The position numbers and the translations under genes were made by a program. Shown here one piece after another: positions 44,325-54,027 of a stretch of DNA of 64,000 bases. Numbering within the stretch: position 1 is the stretch's first letter; every line of letters begins with the position of its first letter. The notes under the pieces are model-generated. The model was not told the origin of the DNA. It made no database searches and saw only the letters and a list, made by a program, of their open reading frames with translations. The stretch is taken from contig NZ_JBIQVZ010000001.1 in assembly GCF_044335535.1 (NCBI RefSeq), positions 1,054,001 to 1,118,000 of the forward strand, read 5' to 3'. The DNA comes from Mariniflexile sp044335535. Lineage in GTDB: Bacteria; Bacteroidota; Bacteroidia; Flavobacteriales; Flavobacteriaceae.

Positions 44325-44573
44325 ATGAAAAATATTCATTGTCTGGTATTCGGGCATGATTTTAAAGTAACCAGAAATGTTACTTATCATGTCAAAGAAT
44401 ATGCATGCAAAACCTGTAAAAAACAACTAACAACAAACAGCAACGGAAGTTTAATTGAATTGACACCTAAGTTTAAAGAAATTAACGATGTGTTGGAACA
44501 CATCCATCATAAACGTATTTCTAAAACCAATCGCCAAAAAATTGATAGCAAACTACTAGTGTTTAGTCATTAA
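44325..44573 (+). CDS. Small zinc-ribbon-like protein, tandem copy 2
   Basis: 82 residues. It has the same pattern as its neighbour: CLVFGHDF, TYHVKEYACKTCKKQ, TTNSNGSLIELTPKFKEI. A stretch of about 36 nt in the centre (from taacaacaaacagcaacgg) is identical in the two genes, whereas flanking codons differ at many silent sites. Its tail overlaps the thiL tail by 11 bp. Function unknown. Confidence 0.72.
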   Translation: MKNIHCLVFGHDFKVTRNVTYHVKEYACKTCKKQLTTNSNGSLIELTPKFKEINDVLEHIHHKRISKTNRQKIDSKLLVFSH

Positions 44574-45603
44574 AGTTTTTCCACCCTTGTGCCTTAATTG
44601 GTATTTTTGATTCCCCCCTAGTTACCAAATGCATCCCTTCATTTGCTTCTTTCATATATCCAATAACACTAAAATTAGGATTTGCTTGTATTTTAGGAAA
44701 ATCGGCTTGAGATACCGTAAACAACAATTCATAATCTTCCCCGCCATTTAAAGCAACGGTTGTACTATCAACATTAAATTCTTCACAAGTTGAAATAACT
44801 TGAGGGTCTAATGGAATTTTTTCTTCATATAAATCACATCCCACATTACTCTGCTTGCATAAATGAATAATTTCAGACGACAAACCATCACTAATATCAA
44901 TCATAGCTGTTGGTTTTACATCCAAATCTTTCAACAACTTAATAATGTCCTTACGTGCTTCTGGTTTTAATTGGCGTTCTATAATATAGGTATAAGGTTC
45001 TAAATCGGGTTGGTTATTTGGGTTTACTTTATATACTTCTTTCTCACGTTCAAGCACTTGCAAACCCATAAAAGCACCGCCCAAATCACCAGTTACAACC
45101 AATAAATCATTAGGTTTAGCACCACTTCTATAAACTTCATTCTCCACTACGCCAATAGCTGTAATGGAAATCAAAAGCCCCGTGTTAGATGATGTTGTAT
45201 CACCACCTACCACATCTATATCATAAATTTTGGCTGCTGTTTCTATACCTGCATAAATATCTTCAAGTGCTTCCAGAGGAAATCTATTAGACACCGCAAT
45301 AGATACTGTAATCTGTGTTGCTTTTGCATTCATAGCATACACATCAGATAGGTTTACAACAACCGCTTTATAACCTAAATGTTTTAGTGGCATGTAACTT
45401 AAATCGAAATGCACACCTTCAACCAAAAGGTCTGTAGTAACTACAATTTTTTTGTTTTCAAAATTTAATACGGCTGCATCATCACCTATCCCCTTTATGG
45501 TAGAACTATGATTTATTTCAAAGTTTTTTGTTAAATGGTCTATCAGTCCAAATTCACCTAATTCACTTAACGGTGTACGTTGTTGATTTTTATCTTCTAT
45601 CAT
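44563..45603 (-). CDS. thiL: Thiamine-phosphate kinase
   Basis: 346 residues. It phosphorylates thiamin monophosphate to TPP, the final step of de novo synthesis. AIR-synthase fold: the metal-binding KGIGDDAAVLNF near the N-terminus, TTDLLVEGVHFDLSY, the VVGGDTTSSNTGLLI loop and MIDISDGLSSEIIHL are all visible. No riboswitch is present upstream. It is functionally linked to the TPP-controlled receptor at 7318-9585, which could supply precursor. Confidence 0.95.
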   Translation of the reverse strand: MIEDKNQQRTPLSELGEFGLIDHLTKNFEINHSSTIKGIGDDAAVLNFENKKIVVTTDLLVEGVHFDLSYMPLKHLGYKAVVVNLSDVYAMNAKATQITVSIAVSNRFPLEALEDIYAGIETAAKIYDIDVVGGDTTSSNTGLLISITAIGVVENEVYRSGAKPNDLLVVTGDLGGAFMGLQVLEREKEVYKVNPNNQPDLEPYTYIIERQLKPEARKDIIKLLKDLDVKPTAMIDISDGLSSEIIHLCKQSNVGCDLYEEKIPLDPQVISTCEEFNVDSTTVALNGGEDYELLFTVSQADFPKIQANPNFSVIGYMKEANEGMHLVTRGESKIPIKAQGWKNFND

Positions 45604-45784
45604 ACTGCAAAAATAAGAAGCTTATTTTTATAAATGAATACGCTTCATATAATAAAAATTCAATTTTGTTAACTTAAAATCAAAAATCTATAACAAAGGC
45701 GTCTTTTTTTAATCAATAAGAAAAACCTATAAAACTATATGCTAATATAATGTTAGGTTATATGGTAATACGTGACTTATATTG

Positions 45785-45792
45785 TATATTTG
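45785..45792 (+). promoter_or_regulatory. -7 promoter element of the suf cluster
   Basis: TATATTTG fits TAnnTTTG and lies 67 nt before the first suf gene. No clear TTG is seen at -33. Confidence 0.5.
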
Positions 45793-45859
45793 TACACTAT
45801 TTAGAAATTGTCTTAATAAACCATTTATATAAGATGAATCTAAATCTAATTAAAAAAAT

Positions 45860-46189
45860 ATGATAAAAGTTTCTGAAACAGCTAAGAAAAAAGTTATCGA
45901 ACTTATGCAAGAAGATGGCTATAACCCTGCAACCGACTACGTGCGTGTGGGTGTTAAGAGCGGTGGTTGTTCTGGGCTATCTTACGATTTAAAGTTTGAT
46001 AAAGAAAATCAAGAAGACGATAAAGTATTTGTAGATAATGACGTTAAAATTATTGTTGACAAAAAGAGTTTCCTTTACTTGATAGGGACTACCTTAGAAT
46101 ATTCTGGAGGATTAAACGGCACCGGATTCGTGTTTAACAACCCAAATGCAAATCGCACTTGTGGATGTGGCGAATCGTTCTCTCTTTAA
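45860..46189 (+). CDS. A-type iron-sulfur carrier (SufA/IscA family)
   Basis: 109 residues. The three conserved cysteines occur in VKSGGCSGLSYDL and in RTCGCGESF at the end. It receives or carries nascent Fe-S clusters from the SufBCD scaffold to apo-proteins. First gene of the suf cluster; a decayed four-helix gene separates it from sufB. Confidence 0.95.
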   Translation: MIKVSETAKKKVIELMQEDGYNPATDYVRVGVKSGGCSGLSYDLKFDKENQEDDKVFVDNDVKIIVDKKSFLYLIGTTLEYSGGLNGTGFVFNNPNANRTCGCGESFSL

Positions 46190-46224
46190 GTTCTAAAGTT
46201 GAAAGTTAATAAGTTTTAAAGTAA

Positions 46225-46595
46225 ATAGCGAAATTTAATTCTTTTGAAGAAATAATATCATGGCAAAAGGCAAGAGAATTAAACAAAGACATTTACAATT
46301 TAATTAAAGAGAATAAATATTTTAACAACGATTTTGGTTTAAGAGACCAAATAAGAAGGTCAAGCATTTCAATATCTTCAAACATAGCTGAAGGTTTTGA
46401 AAGGGAGACCACTAAAGAGTTCATTCGCTTTTTATATATTGCTAAAACTACCCAGGAGAGTTTCGCTGGCAACTATATTTAGTGTATGATATAAATTATT
46501 TAAGTTCAGAAGAATTTGAAAAATTAAAGTTAAAAGTAAACGAAGTTTCAAAGTTAATTAGTGGTTTAATAAAGTACTTAAGCTCAACTTTATAA
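46225..46595 (+). pseudogene. Decayed four-helix-bundle gene between suf genes
   Basis: The sequence still encodes FNSFEEIISWQKARELNKD, RDQIRRSSISISSNIAEGF and LVYDINYLSSEEFEKLKLK, in the order of the four-helix-bundle family. The expected start is ATA (46225, ATA-GCG-AAA) in place of ATG. A frame change near 46452 takes the first part to a TAG, and the rest continues in another frame to TAA (46593). Both lesions make it a pseudogene. It is related to the intact gene at 34080-34442. It fills the otherwise empty 435-bp gap 46190-46624. Confidence 0.85.
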
Positions 46596-46624
46596 CTTTT
46601 TACTTTACAACATTAATACTAATT

Positions 46625-48073
46625 ATGAATAAATATACAGAAGACGATTTAAGAGAAGAGCTAAAAACCAAAGAATATGAATACGGATTTTATACCGATA
46701 TTGCCTCCGACACATTTCCTATTGGTTTAAATGAAGATATTGTTCGTGCTATTTCACTTAAAAAAGAAGAACCAGAATGGATGACCGAATGGCGCTTGGA
46801 AGCCTTTCGTGCTTGGGAAAAGATGATAGAGCCAGAATGGGCAAACGTACGTTACACAAAACCCGACTTTCAAGCCATCTCCTATTATTCTGCCCCAAGT
46901 AGCAAACCAAAATATGATAGTTTAGATGAAGTTGACCCCGAGTTATTGGCAACATTTGCAAAACTTGGCATATCCTTAGATGAACAAAAAAAACTATCAG
47001 GTGTCGCCATGGATGTGGTAGTTGATTCCGTTTCGGTGGCGACCACATTTAAGAAAACGTTAGGTGAAAAAGGCATTATATTTTGTTCTATTTCTGAAGC
47101 ATTGCGTGAGCATCCAGATTTAGTTAAAAAATACATTGGTACCGTTGTGCCCCAAAAAGACAATTTCTATGCCGCTTTAAACTCTGCCGTTTTTAGTGAT
47201 GGAAGTTTCTGTTATATTCCAAAAGGGGTTCGTTGCCCTATGGAACTTTCAACCTATTTTAGAATCAATCAAGCAGGAACTGGGCAGTTTGAAAGAACTT
47301 TAGTGGTTGCCGATGCAGGTAGCTATGTTAGTTACCTTGAAGGTTGTACAGCGCCAAGTCGTGACGAAAATCAATTACATGCAGCCGTAGTAGAGTTAAT
47401 TGCTTTAGACGATGCAGAAATAAAATATTCAACAGTACAAAACTGGTATCCAGGAAATGCAGAAGGCAAAGGCGGTGTTTTCAATTTTGTGACCAAACGT
47501 GGTTTATGTGAAAAAAACGCCAAAATCTCATGGACCCAAGTAGAAACTGGTAGTGCCATTACTTGGAAATATCCTTCATGCGTTTTAAAAGGTGACAATT
47601 CGGTTGGTGAGTTTTACTCTATTGCTGTAACGAACAACCACCAGCAAGCGGATACCGGAACGAAAATGATTCATTTAGGAAAAAACACCAAATCGACCAT
47701 CATTTCAAAAGGTATTTCAGCAGGAAAATCACAAAACAGTTACCGCGGATTGGTTAAAATAAGTCCGAACGCAGATAACGCCCGTAATTTTTCGCAATGT
47801 GACAGTTTGCTAATGGGCAACGAGTGTGGTGCACATACCTTCCCTTATATAGAAGCAAAAAATAAAACAGCAAAAATAGAACATGAAGCGACGACCAGTA
47901 AAATAGGTGAAGACCAGATTTTCTATTGCAACCAACGTGGTATTGATACCGAAAAAGCCATCGCTCTTATTGTAAATGGGTTTAGTAAAGAAGTATTGAA
48001 TAAACTTCCTATGGAGTTTGCTGTGGAAGCTCAAAAACTATTAGAAATAAGTTTAGAAGGCTCAGTAGGATAA
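46625..48073 (+). CDS. sufB: Fe-S cluster assembly protein SufB
   Basis: 482 residues. SufB with SufC and SufD forms the scaffold on which clusters are built. Family motifs include FCSISEALREHPDLVKKYIG, SDGSFCYIPKGVRCPMELST, LEGCTAPSRDENQLHAAVVE and the C-terminal region RGIDTEKAIALIVNGFSKE. It is full length. Confidence 0.98.
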   Translation: MNKYTEDDLREELKTKEYEYGFYTDIASDTFPIGLNEDIVRAISLKKEEPEWMTEWRLEAFRAWEKMIEPEWANVRYTKPDFQAISYYSAPSSKPKYDSLDEVDPELLATFAKLGISLDEQKKLSGVAMDVVVDSVSVATTFKKTLGEKGIIFCSISEALREHPDLVKKYIGTVVPQKDNFYAALNSAVFSDGSFCYIPKGVRCPMELSTYFRINQAGTGQFERTLVVADAGSYVSYLEGCTAPSRDENQLHAAVVELIALDDAEIKYSTVQNWYPGNAEGKGGVFNFVTKRGLCEKNAKISWTQVETGSAITWKYPSCVLKGDNSVGEFYSIAVTNNHQQADTGTKMIHLGKNTKSTIISKGISAGKSQNSYRGLVKISPNADNARNFSQCDSLLMGNECGAHTFPYIEAKNKTAKIEHEATTSKIGEDQIFYCNQRGIDTEKAIALIVNGFSKEVLNKLPMEFAVEAQKLLEISLEGSVG

Positions 48074-48142
48074 AATAAAAATAGAAAAGCAAAGATAGAT
48101 TCATAAGATTGAATCTTGAATTTTAAACTTTGAATAAAAAGT

Positions 48143-48895
48143 ATGTTAAAAATTGAAAATTTACACGCAAGTGTTGAGGATAAAGCCATTTTAAGAGGCA
48201 TAAATTTAGAAGTTAAAGCAGGAGAAGTACATGCAATTATGGGCCCAAACGGTTCTGGAAAAAGTACGTTGGCTTCAGTAGTTGCTGGAAAAGAAGAATA
48301 CGAAGTAACTGAAGGAAATATCTTTTTTAACGGTGAAGACATCGACGAATTAGCAGCAGAAGAGCGTGCGCACAAAGGCGTATTTTTATCATTCCAATAC
48401 CCTGTTGAAATACCAGGAGTATCAGTTACCAACTTCATGAAAACGGCCATTAATGAAACCCGTAAGGCGCAAGGTCTGGAAGAAATGCCCGCTAAAGATA
48501 TGTTGAAGTTAATTCGTGAAAAATCGGAGTTATTGGAAATTGATAGGAAATTTTTATCACGTTCTTTAAACGAAGGATTTTCTGGTGGTGAAAAGAAACG
48601 TAACGAGATCTTTCAAATGGCCATGCTTGAACCTAAATTAGCCATTCTTGACGAAACAGATTCTGGTTTGGATATTGATGCACTTCGTATTGTAGCGAAC
48701 GGCGTTAACAAACTTAAAAGTAAGGACAACGCTGTTATTGTAATTACACATTACCAACGGTTGTTAGATTACATCGTTCCAGATTTTGTCCATGTTTTGT
48801 ACGATGGCCGTATTGTAAAGTCTGGTGGTAAGGAATTGGCACATGAACTTGAAGAAAAAGGCTACGACTGGATAAAAGAAGAAGTGAACGCATAA
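48143..48895 (+). CDS. sufC: Fe-S cluster assembly ATPase SufC
   Basis: 250 residues. ABC ATPase: Walker A MGPNGSGKSTLA, signature SGGEKKRNEIFQ, Walker B LAILDETDSGLDI and switch His in VITHYQRLL. It drives SufBCD conformational change. Upstream spacer of 69 bp is made of simple repeated words. Confidence 0.98.
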   Translation: MLKIENLHASVEDKAILRGINLEVKAGEVHAIMGPNGSGKSTLASVVAGKEEYEVTEGNIFFNGEDIDELAAEERAHKGVFLSFQYPVEIPGVSVTNFMKTAINETRKAQGLEEMPAKDMLKLIREKSELLEIDRKFLSRSLNEGFSGGEKKRNEIFQMAMLEPKLAILDETDSGLDIDALRIVANGVNKLKSKDNAVIVITHYQRLLDYIVPDFVHVLYDGRIVKSGGKELAHELEEKGYDWIKEEVNA

Positions 48896-48969
48896 AACAA
48901 AGTAAACAGTCACAGTCGCAGTAATCAGAAGGACTGAAAACTGGGACTGAAAACTGAAAACTGAACAAA

Positions 48970-50283
48970 ATGGATTTAAAAGAAAAATTAATATCATCCT
49001 TTTTAGCATTCGAAAACCAAGTAGATACAGATACCTATGTTCACGATGTTAGAAACGATGCTATCAAAATATTTGAAGAAAAAGGCTTTCCTTCTAAAAA
49101 AGAAGAAGCTTGGAAATACACGTCTTTAAACAGTATTTTAAAGGAAGATTATAGTGTATTCCCCAAACAAGAAAATGCTATAGAATACAACGACGTAAAA
49201 AAATATTTTATTCACGATATAGATACCTTTAATGTGGTGTTTATAGATGGAAGATATTCGTCACACCTATCGCAAACCACACACGATGGACTAGATGTTT
49301 GCTTAATGTCTGCCGCATTCTCAAAACCGAAATACCGTTTAGTCATTGAAAACTATTTTAATAAAGCGGCTACTAAAGATAGCTTACCTTCATTAAATAC
49401 CGCATTTTCAAGTGAAGGTGCTTACATCCATATACCAAAAAACAAATTGGTTCAAAAGCCTATTCAAATTATTTATTTTTCAACAGGTAATGAATCCGCA
49501 ACCATGTTGCAACCACGTAATTTAGTTGTGGTAGACGAGAATTCGCATGTACAAATTATAGAACGCCACCAAAGTTTAACCGATAATCCTGTTTTAACCA
49601 ATAGCGTTACCGAAATTTTTGCGAACAAACGCGCTATTGTTGATTATTATAAAATTCAAAACGACAACTTAAATGCCAGCCTTATAGACAATACCTTTAT
49701 AAAACAAAAGCAAGAAAGTGTTGCATCGGTGCATACTTTTGCCTTTGGCGGTAAATTAGTACGTAATAATTTGAATTTCTATCAAACGGGCGAACGCATT
49801 GAATCCACACTAAAAGGTGTCACCATTATTGGAGAGAAACAACATGTAGACCACAACACATTGGTGCACCATATAGAACCAAATTGCGAAAGCCATCAAG
49901 ATTACAAAGGCATTTTTGGCGAAAACTCAACGGGGGTATTTAACGGTAAAATTATCGTTAATAAAGAAGCTCAAAAAACCAATGCGTTCCAAGCCAACAA
50001 CAACATTTTAATAAGCGATAAGGCAACCATAAATACCAAGCCGCAATTAGAGATTTTTGCTGACGATGTGAAGTGTTCCCACGGTTGTACCATTGGGCAG
50101 TTAGACGAAAGCGCCATGTTTTATATGCGTTCGCGCGGTATTCCAGAAAAAGAAGCCAAAGCCCTTTTAATGTATGCTTTTAGTAATAACGTGTTAAGTT
50201 CGGTTAAAATTCCAGAAATTAAACAACGCATTACTAAAATTATCGCCAACAAATTAGGTGTTAAAATTGGGTTCGACCTATAA
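48970..50283 (+). CDS. sufD: Fe-S cluster assembly protein SufD
   Basis: 437 residues, related to SufB in its C-terminal beta-helix. KKEEAWKYTSLNSIL at the N-terminus and DDVKCSHGCTIGQLDESAMF with the conserved Cys/His near residue 365 are typical. It forms the heterodimer with SufB. Confidence 0.97.
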   Translation: MDLKEKLISSFLAFENQVDTDTYVHDVRNDAIKIFEEKGFPSKKEEAWKYTSLNSILKEDYSVFPKQENAIEYNDVKKYFIHDIDTFNVVFIDGRYSSHLSQTTHDGLDVCLMSAAFSKPKYRLVIENYFNKAATKDSLPSLNTAFSSEGAYIHIPKNKLVQKPIQIIYFSTGNESATMLQPRNLVVVDENSHVQIIERHQSLTDNPVLTNSVTEIFANKRAIVDYYKIQNDNLNASLIDNTFIKQKQESVASVHTFAFGGKLVRNNLNFYQTGERIESTLKGVTIIGEKQHVDHNTLVHHIEPNCESHQDYKGIFGENSTGVFNGKIIVNKEAQKTNAFQANNNILISDKATINTKPQLEIFADDVKCSHGCTIGQLDESAMFYMRSRGIPEKEAKALLMYAFSNNVLSSVKIPEIKQRITKIIANKLGVKIGFDL

Positions 50284-50329
50284 TTCCCTCGCAAGAGGAA
50301 ATCTCATGATAAAAATTATTAATTTTTTT

Positions 50330-50396
50330 TGAAGCTAATCCCGCTTTCGGCAGTCGCTCTCTGCGAGGAGCTCCAACAAATGCCTCAATCGGGGCT
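50330..50396. repeat. GC-richer repeat-like block between sufD and sufS
   Basis: The block from gctaatcccgctttcgg to caatcggggctaa is much richer in GC than its surroundings and its two ends pair (TAATCCCG with CGGGGCTA). It resembles a dispersed palindromic repeat. No other copy lies in this window. Confidence 0.45.
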
Positions 50397-50408
50397 AAAC
50401 ATACAATC

Positions 50409-51623
50409 ATGTTCAACGTAGAAAACATACGAAAAGATTTTCCAATACTTTCCAGAAAGGTAAATGGAAAACCCTTAGTGTATTTTGACAATGCTGCAAC
50501 ATCACAAACTCCACAACAGGTTATTGATGTTATTGTAGACTATTATTCAAACTATAATGCCAATATACATAGAGGTGTACATGCTTTGAGTCAAGAAGCT
50601 ACCGACAAATATGAACAAGCTCGAAAAAAAATACAAACCCATTTCAATGCCAAATTTGCACACGAGATTATATTTACCTCGGGTACAACACATGGCATTA
50701 ATTTAGTCGCCAATGGATTTTCATCTCTGTTAAAGAAAGGTGACGAAATAATTGTTTCAGCTTTAGAACACCATAGCAATATTGTGCCTTGGCAAATGCT
50801 TTGCGAACATACTGGCGCTATTTTAAAAGTTATCCCTATGAACCAAGAAGGGGAATTGGTGATGACAGAATTTGATAAACTACTAACAGAAAATACCAAA
50901 CTTGTTTTTGTTAATCATATTTCAAATGCTTTAGGAACCGTCAACCCTATTGAATATATTATTGAAAAAGCGCATCAAGTTGATGCTGCTGTTTTAATTG
51001 ATGGTGCACAATCTTGTCCACACATTAAACCAGACGTTCAGGCGTTGGATGTCGATTTTTATGTAGCATCGGCCCATAAAATGTGCGGACCAACAGGACA
51101 AGGCATGTTGTATGGCAAAGAAATTTGGTTAAATAAACTACCTCCTTACCAAGGTGGTGGCGAAATGATTGCCGAAGTAACCTTTGAGAAAACCACCTAT
51201 GCCGATTTGCCTCATAAATTTGAAGCAGGAACCCCAAATATTTGTGGTGGCATCGCTTTTGGAGCAGCTATCGATTATATGAATGCCATTGGCTTTGATG
51301 TTATTGCAAAATATGAACATGAGCTTTTAGAATACGCCACCAATCAATTGTTGCAAATTGAAGGTTTAAAAATATACGGCACTTCAAAACATAAAACCTC
51401 CGTAATCTCTTTTAACTTAGAAGGTATCCATCCATATGATGTTGGTACTATTTTAGATAAATTAGGCATTGCGGTCCGTACAGGTCACCATTGCGCACAA
51501 CCTATTATGGATTATTTTAAAATTCCAGGAACCGTTCGTGCTTCTTTTACTTTTTACAATACCAAAACTGAAATTGATGCTTTGGTTGCAGGTGTTAAAA
51601 AAGCAAAAATGATGCTTTCGTAA
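50409..51623 (+). CDS. sufS: Cysteine desulfurase SufS
   Basis: 404 residues, PLP enzyme. The PLP lysine is in ASAHKMCGPTGQG, and the catalytic Cys in RTGHHCAQPIMD near residue 360 gives the persulfide passed to SufE. PLVYFDNAATSQTPQQVID marks the N-terminus. It is full length. Confidence 0.97.
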   Translation: MFNVENIRKDFPILSRKVNGKPLVYFDNAATSQTPQQVIDVIVDYYSNYNANIHRGVHALSQEATDKYEQARKKIQTHFNAKFAHEIIFTSGTTHGINLVANGFSSLLKKGDEIIVSALEHHSNIVPWQMLCEHTGAILKVIPMNQEGELVMTEFDKLLTENTKLVFVNHISNALGTVNPIEYIIEKAHQVDAAVLIDGAQSCPHIKPDVQALDVDFYVASAHKMCGPTGQGMLYGKEIWLNKLPPYQGGGEMIAEVTFEKTTYADLPHKFEAGTPNICGGIAFGAAIDYMNAIGFDVIAKYEHELLEYATNQLLQIEGLKIYGTSKHKTSVISFNLEGIHPYDVGTILDKLGIAVRTGHHCAQPIMDYFKIPGTVRASFTFYNTKTEIDALVAGVKKAKMMLS

Positions 51624-51777
51624 CCCTATCTCCCGAATTAATTTTTATATTATATTGTTGTATATTTAACAAAAAGATGCTTTTTGTCGAATAATTAACA
51701 TATTTTTTGCAAAAAAATTCGCTATTTTCTAAAAATAGTATATCTTCATCACCGACTAATTCAAATTTATATTAAAA

Positions 51778-52848
51778 ATGAAAAAAAATTTTTTAAGTAT
51801 GGCTGTTATAGCACTACTATTTACAGCATGCGACAATGACAAAAATGAGGTTGTTCAGGAACAACAAATTGACATGAGCGACTTTTATGTCTTCACCGAT
51901 GTTAATGAAGATTTAAGTTCTAAATCCGTTGATTCAAAGAAAACGCTTAAAACTTGTTACACCATGAATGTTCTAAACAAGCAACTTATTGAAAATCCGG
52001 GTTTAGAAAAGAAAATGTATGACATTGAGCTTCATACACGCCAATTCTTAACTGCCAAAGGCAAACCTGGAGGTGACAGTGGAAAACCAGGTGGTGGAAG
52101 CGGAGACACAGATATTGATGTACTACCCATTGATGACGGTTTAGGCACCATAAATATTCCTGTGTATATTCACATTGTATTACCTAATGCTAACGATGTG
52201 ACAAACTCACAAGTACAATCACAAATAAATGTTTTAAATAGTGATTTTAATAGTCCTAATACTAACTTGCTACCTTCAGGCGCTACGAATTTTGTGAATG
52301 ATGCTACAACTACCGATGTTAACTTTACGTTAGCTGGTACGTTTAGACATAACAACAATACAGCATCTTGGGGGACAAATAACGCCATAAAATCGGCATA
52401 CCCGCCTATTACTCCAGAAACCCATTTAAATATTTGGGTATGTAATATTGGTGGAGGTATCTTAGGATATGCACAATTTCCAGGAGGAAATTCAAATACC
52501 GATGGTGTTGTATTACTATACTCTAGTTTACCAGGTGGTTCTGCAGCACCTTATAATTTAGGAAGAACTGCAACCCATGAGGTTGGTCATTACTTAAATT
52601 TACGTCATATTTGGGGCGATGGAAGATGTAGACAAGATGATTTTGTTACAGACACTCCTAGTTCAGACGGTGCAAATTATGGCTGTCCTTCCTATCCAAC
52701 AATTAACTGTAGCTCAGCAGACATGACCATGAACTATATGGACTATACGGATGATGCTTGCATGTACATGTTTACAGACGGACAAAGAAACAGAATGCGT
52801 GCTATTTTCACTTCAGGTGGTTCAAGAGCTGCTATGGCTGGAAATTAA
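51778..52848 (+). CDS. M43-type zinc metalloprotease lipoprotein
   Basis: 356 residues. The lipoprotein signal ends ALLFTACDND. A glycine-rich linker (KPGGDSGKPGGGSGD) precedes the protease domain (about 120-356). The zinc motif is HEVGHYLNLRHIWGD with the Met-turn region MNYMDYTDDACMYMF, as in pappalysin-like M43 enzymes. It is anchored to the outer membrane or cell surface. It interrupts the suf gene order and has its own leader (154 bp) and terminator. Confidence 0.9.
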   Translation: MKKNFLSMAVIALLFTACDNDKNEVVQEQQIDMSDFYVFTDVNEDLSSKSVDSKKTLKTCYTMNVLNKQLIENPGLEKKMYDIELHTRQFLTAKGKPGGDSGKPGGGSGDTDIDVLPIDDGLGTINIPVYIHIVLPNANDVTNSQVQSQINVLNSDFNSPNTNLLPSGATNFVNDATTTDVNFTLAGTFRHNNNTASWGTNNAIKSAYPPITPETHLNIWVCNIGGGILGYAQFPGGNSNTDGVVLLYSSLPGGSAAPYNLGRTATHEVGHYLNLRHIWGDGRCRQDDFVTDTPSSDGANYGCPSYPTINCSSADMTMNYMDYTDDACMYMFTDGQRNRMRAIFTSGGSRAAMAGN

Positions 52849-52869
52849 AAGCTTTATTAATAAATTATT

Positions 52870-52899
52870 GAAAAAGGCGCCAAGTTTGGCGTCTTTTTT
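52870..52899 (+). terminator. Terminator of the M43 protease gene
   Basis: The stem AAAAAGGCGCCAA / TTGGCGTCTTTTTT has a short loop and a T-run, 22 nt after the stop. Confidence 0.88.
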
Positions 52900-52958
52900 G
52901 TAATATTAAACATAGTACGCATACTGACTTTTTTGATTGAAACAATAAATATAAACAG

Positions 52959-53387
52959 ATGAAATTCTTAATAATTTTTATGTCATTCCTTTTTATAGAA
53001 CATGGTTGTGCGCAAGAAAAGATTAACCAAGATGCTCTTTCTTTGGAGTATTCAGCACATTCTAGAGGAACTTTCAAACATATTACAATCAACAAAAAAA
53101 GCATTTCAGCAGTAAACAAAAGAGGTGGGACTCCAATTGTTAAATCATGTACGGAAACTGATTGGGAAACCATTTTAAAAACCTTAAAGCATGTTGACAT
53201 TGAAAACATTCCAAACCTGAAAGCGCCTTCAGAAAATCGTTTCTTCGATGGTGCCGCTATAGCCAGCTTAAAAATCACTTATGATGGTAAAACCTATGAA
53301 AGCCAAAGTTTCGATCATGGCAATCCTCCTAAAAAAATAGCACAACTTGTTAAAGAAATCTTATCAATTTCAGAAAACATTGAATAG
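52959..53387 (+). CDS. Small exported protein of unknown function
   Basis: 142 residues. A hydrophobic start (FLIIFMSFLFIEHGCAQ) suggests a signal peptide, possibly a lipoprotein with a weak lipobox at Cys17. The rest is an alpha/beta domain (HITINKKSISAV, ASLKITYDGKTYESQS). I do not recognise the family. It lies between the M43 protease and sufE with the terminator on one side, so it may use its own promoter. Confidence 0.65.
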   Translation: MKFLIIFMSFLFIEHGCAQEKINQDALSLEYSAHSRGTFKHITINKKSISAVNKRGGTPIVKSCTETDWETILKTLKHVDIENIPNLKAPSENRFFDGAAIASLKITYDGKTYESQSFDHGNPPKKIAQLVKEILSISENIE

Positions 53388-53505
53388 CAATATTAGTTAT
53401 TGTATTTTTGCGGTATAAATTGCTGTCAGGTCGAACGTTGTCGAGACCTAATTATGCTTATACGAATACAAAAAACGACCTCTCGACTACAGGGGTACTT
53501 ATAAA

Positions 53506-53937
53506 ATGTTAAAAGTGACTATTGAAGACATACAAAAAGAAATAATAGACGAATTCTCAATGTTTGAAGATTGGGAAGAACGCTACCAGTATATGATTGA
53601 TTTGGGGAAAGATTTACCCTTAATTGACGACCAATACAAAACCGACAGCAACATTATTAAAGGTTGCCAAAGTAAGGTTTGGGTTCATGCCGAAATGAAA
53701 GACGATAAAATAGAATTTACTGCTGATAGTGATGCCATTATCACCAAAGGTATTATTGCTATTTTAATACGCGTATTTTCAAATCAGCACCCAAAAGATA
53801 TTATTGATGCCGATACTGATTTTATTGATAAAATTGGTTTAAAAGAACATTTATCACCTACCCGAGCCAATGGTTTGGTTAGCATGATAAAACAATTAAA
53901 AATGTATGCCATTGCATACCAAACACAGTTAAAATAG
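53506..53937 (+). CDS. sufE: Sulfur acceptor protein SufE
   Basis: 143 residues. It takes the persulfide from SufS and passes it to SufB. The catalytic cysteine is in NIIKGCQSKVWVHAEM near residue 51, and FEDWEERYQYMIDLGKDLP marks the N-terminal helix. Confidence 0.96.
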   Translation: MLKVTIEDIQKEIIDEFSMFEDWEERYQYMIDLGKDLPLIDDQYKTDSNIIKGCQSKVWVHAEMKDDKIEFTADSDAIITKGIIAILIRVFSNQHPKDIIDADTDFIDKIGLKEHLSPTRANGLVSMIKQLKMYAIAYQTQLK

Positions 53938-54027
53938 GGTTAGGAGGTTAAAGTTTATGAGTTTATTCAGCTAAATCACGTTTAAACCATAAACTTATAA
54001 ACTTATAAACCCATAAACTTATAAAAA

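Noticed and set aside
53975..54027. CRISPR-like tandem of ataaactt words
   Set aside because: The units are under 15 bp, have no spacers between them and there are no cas genes; it is a simple repeat.
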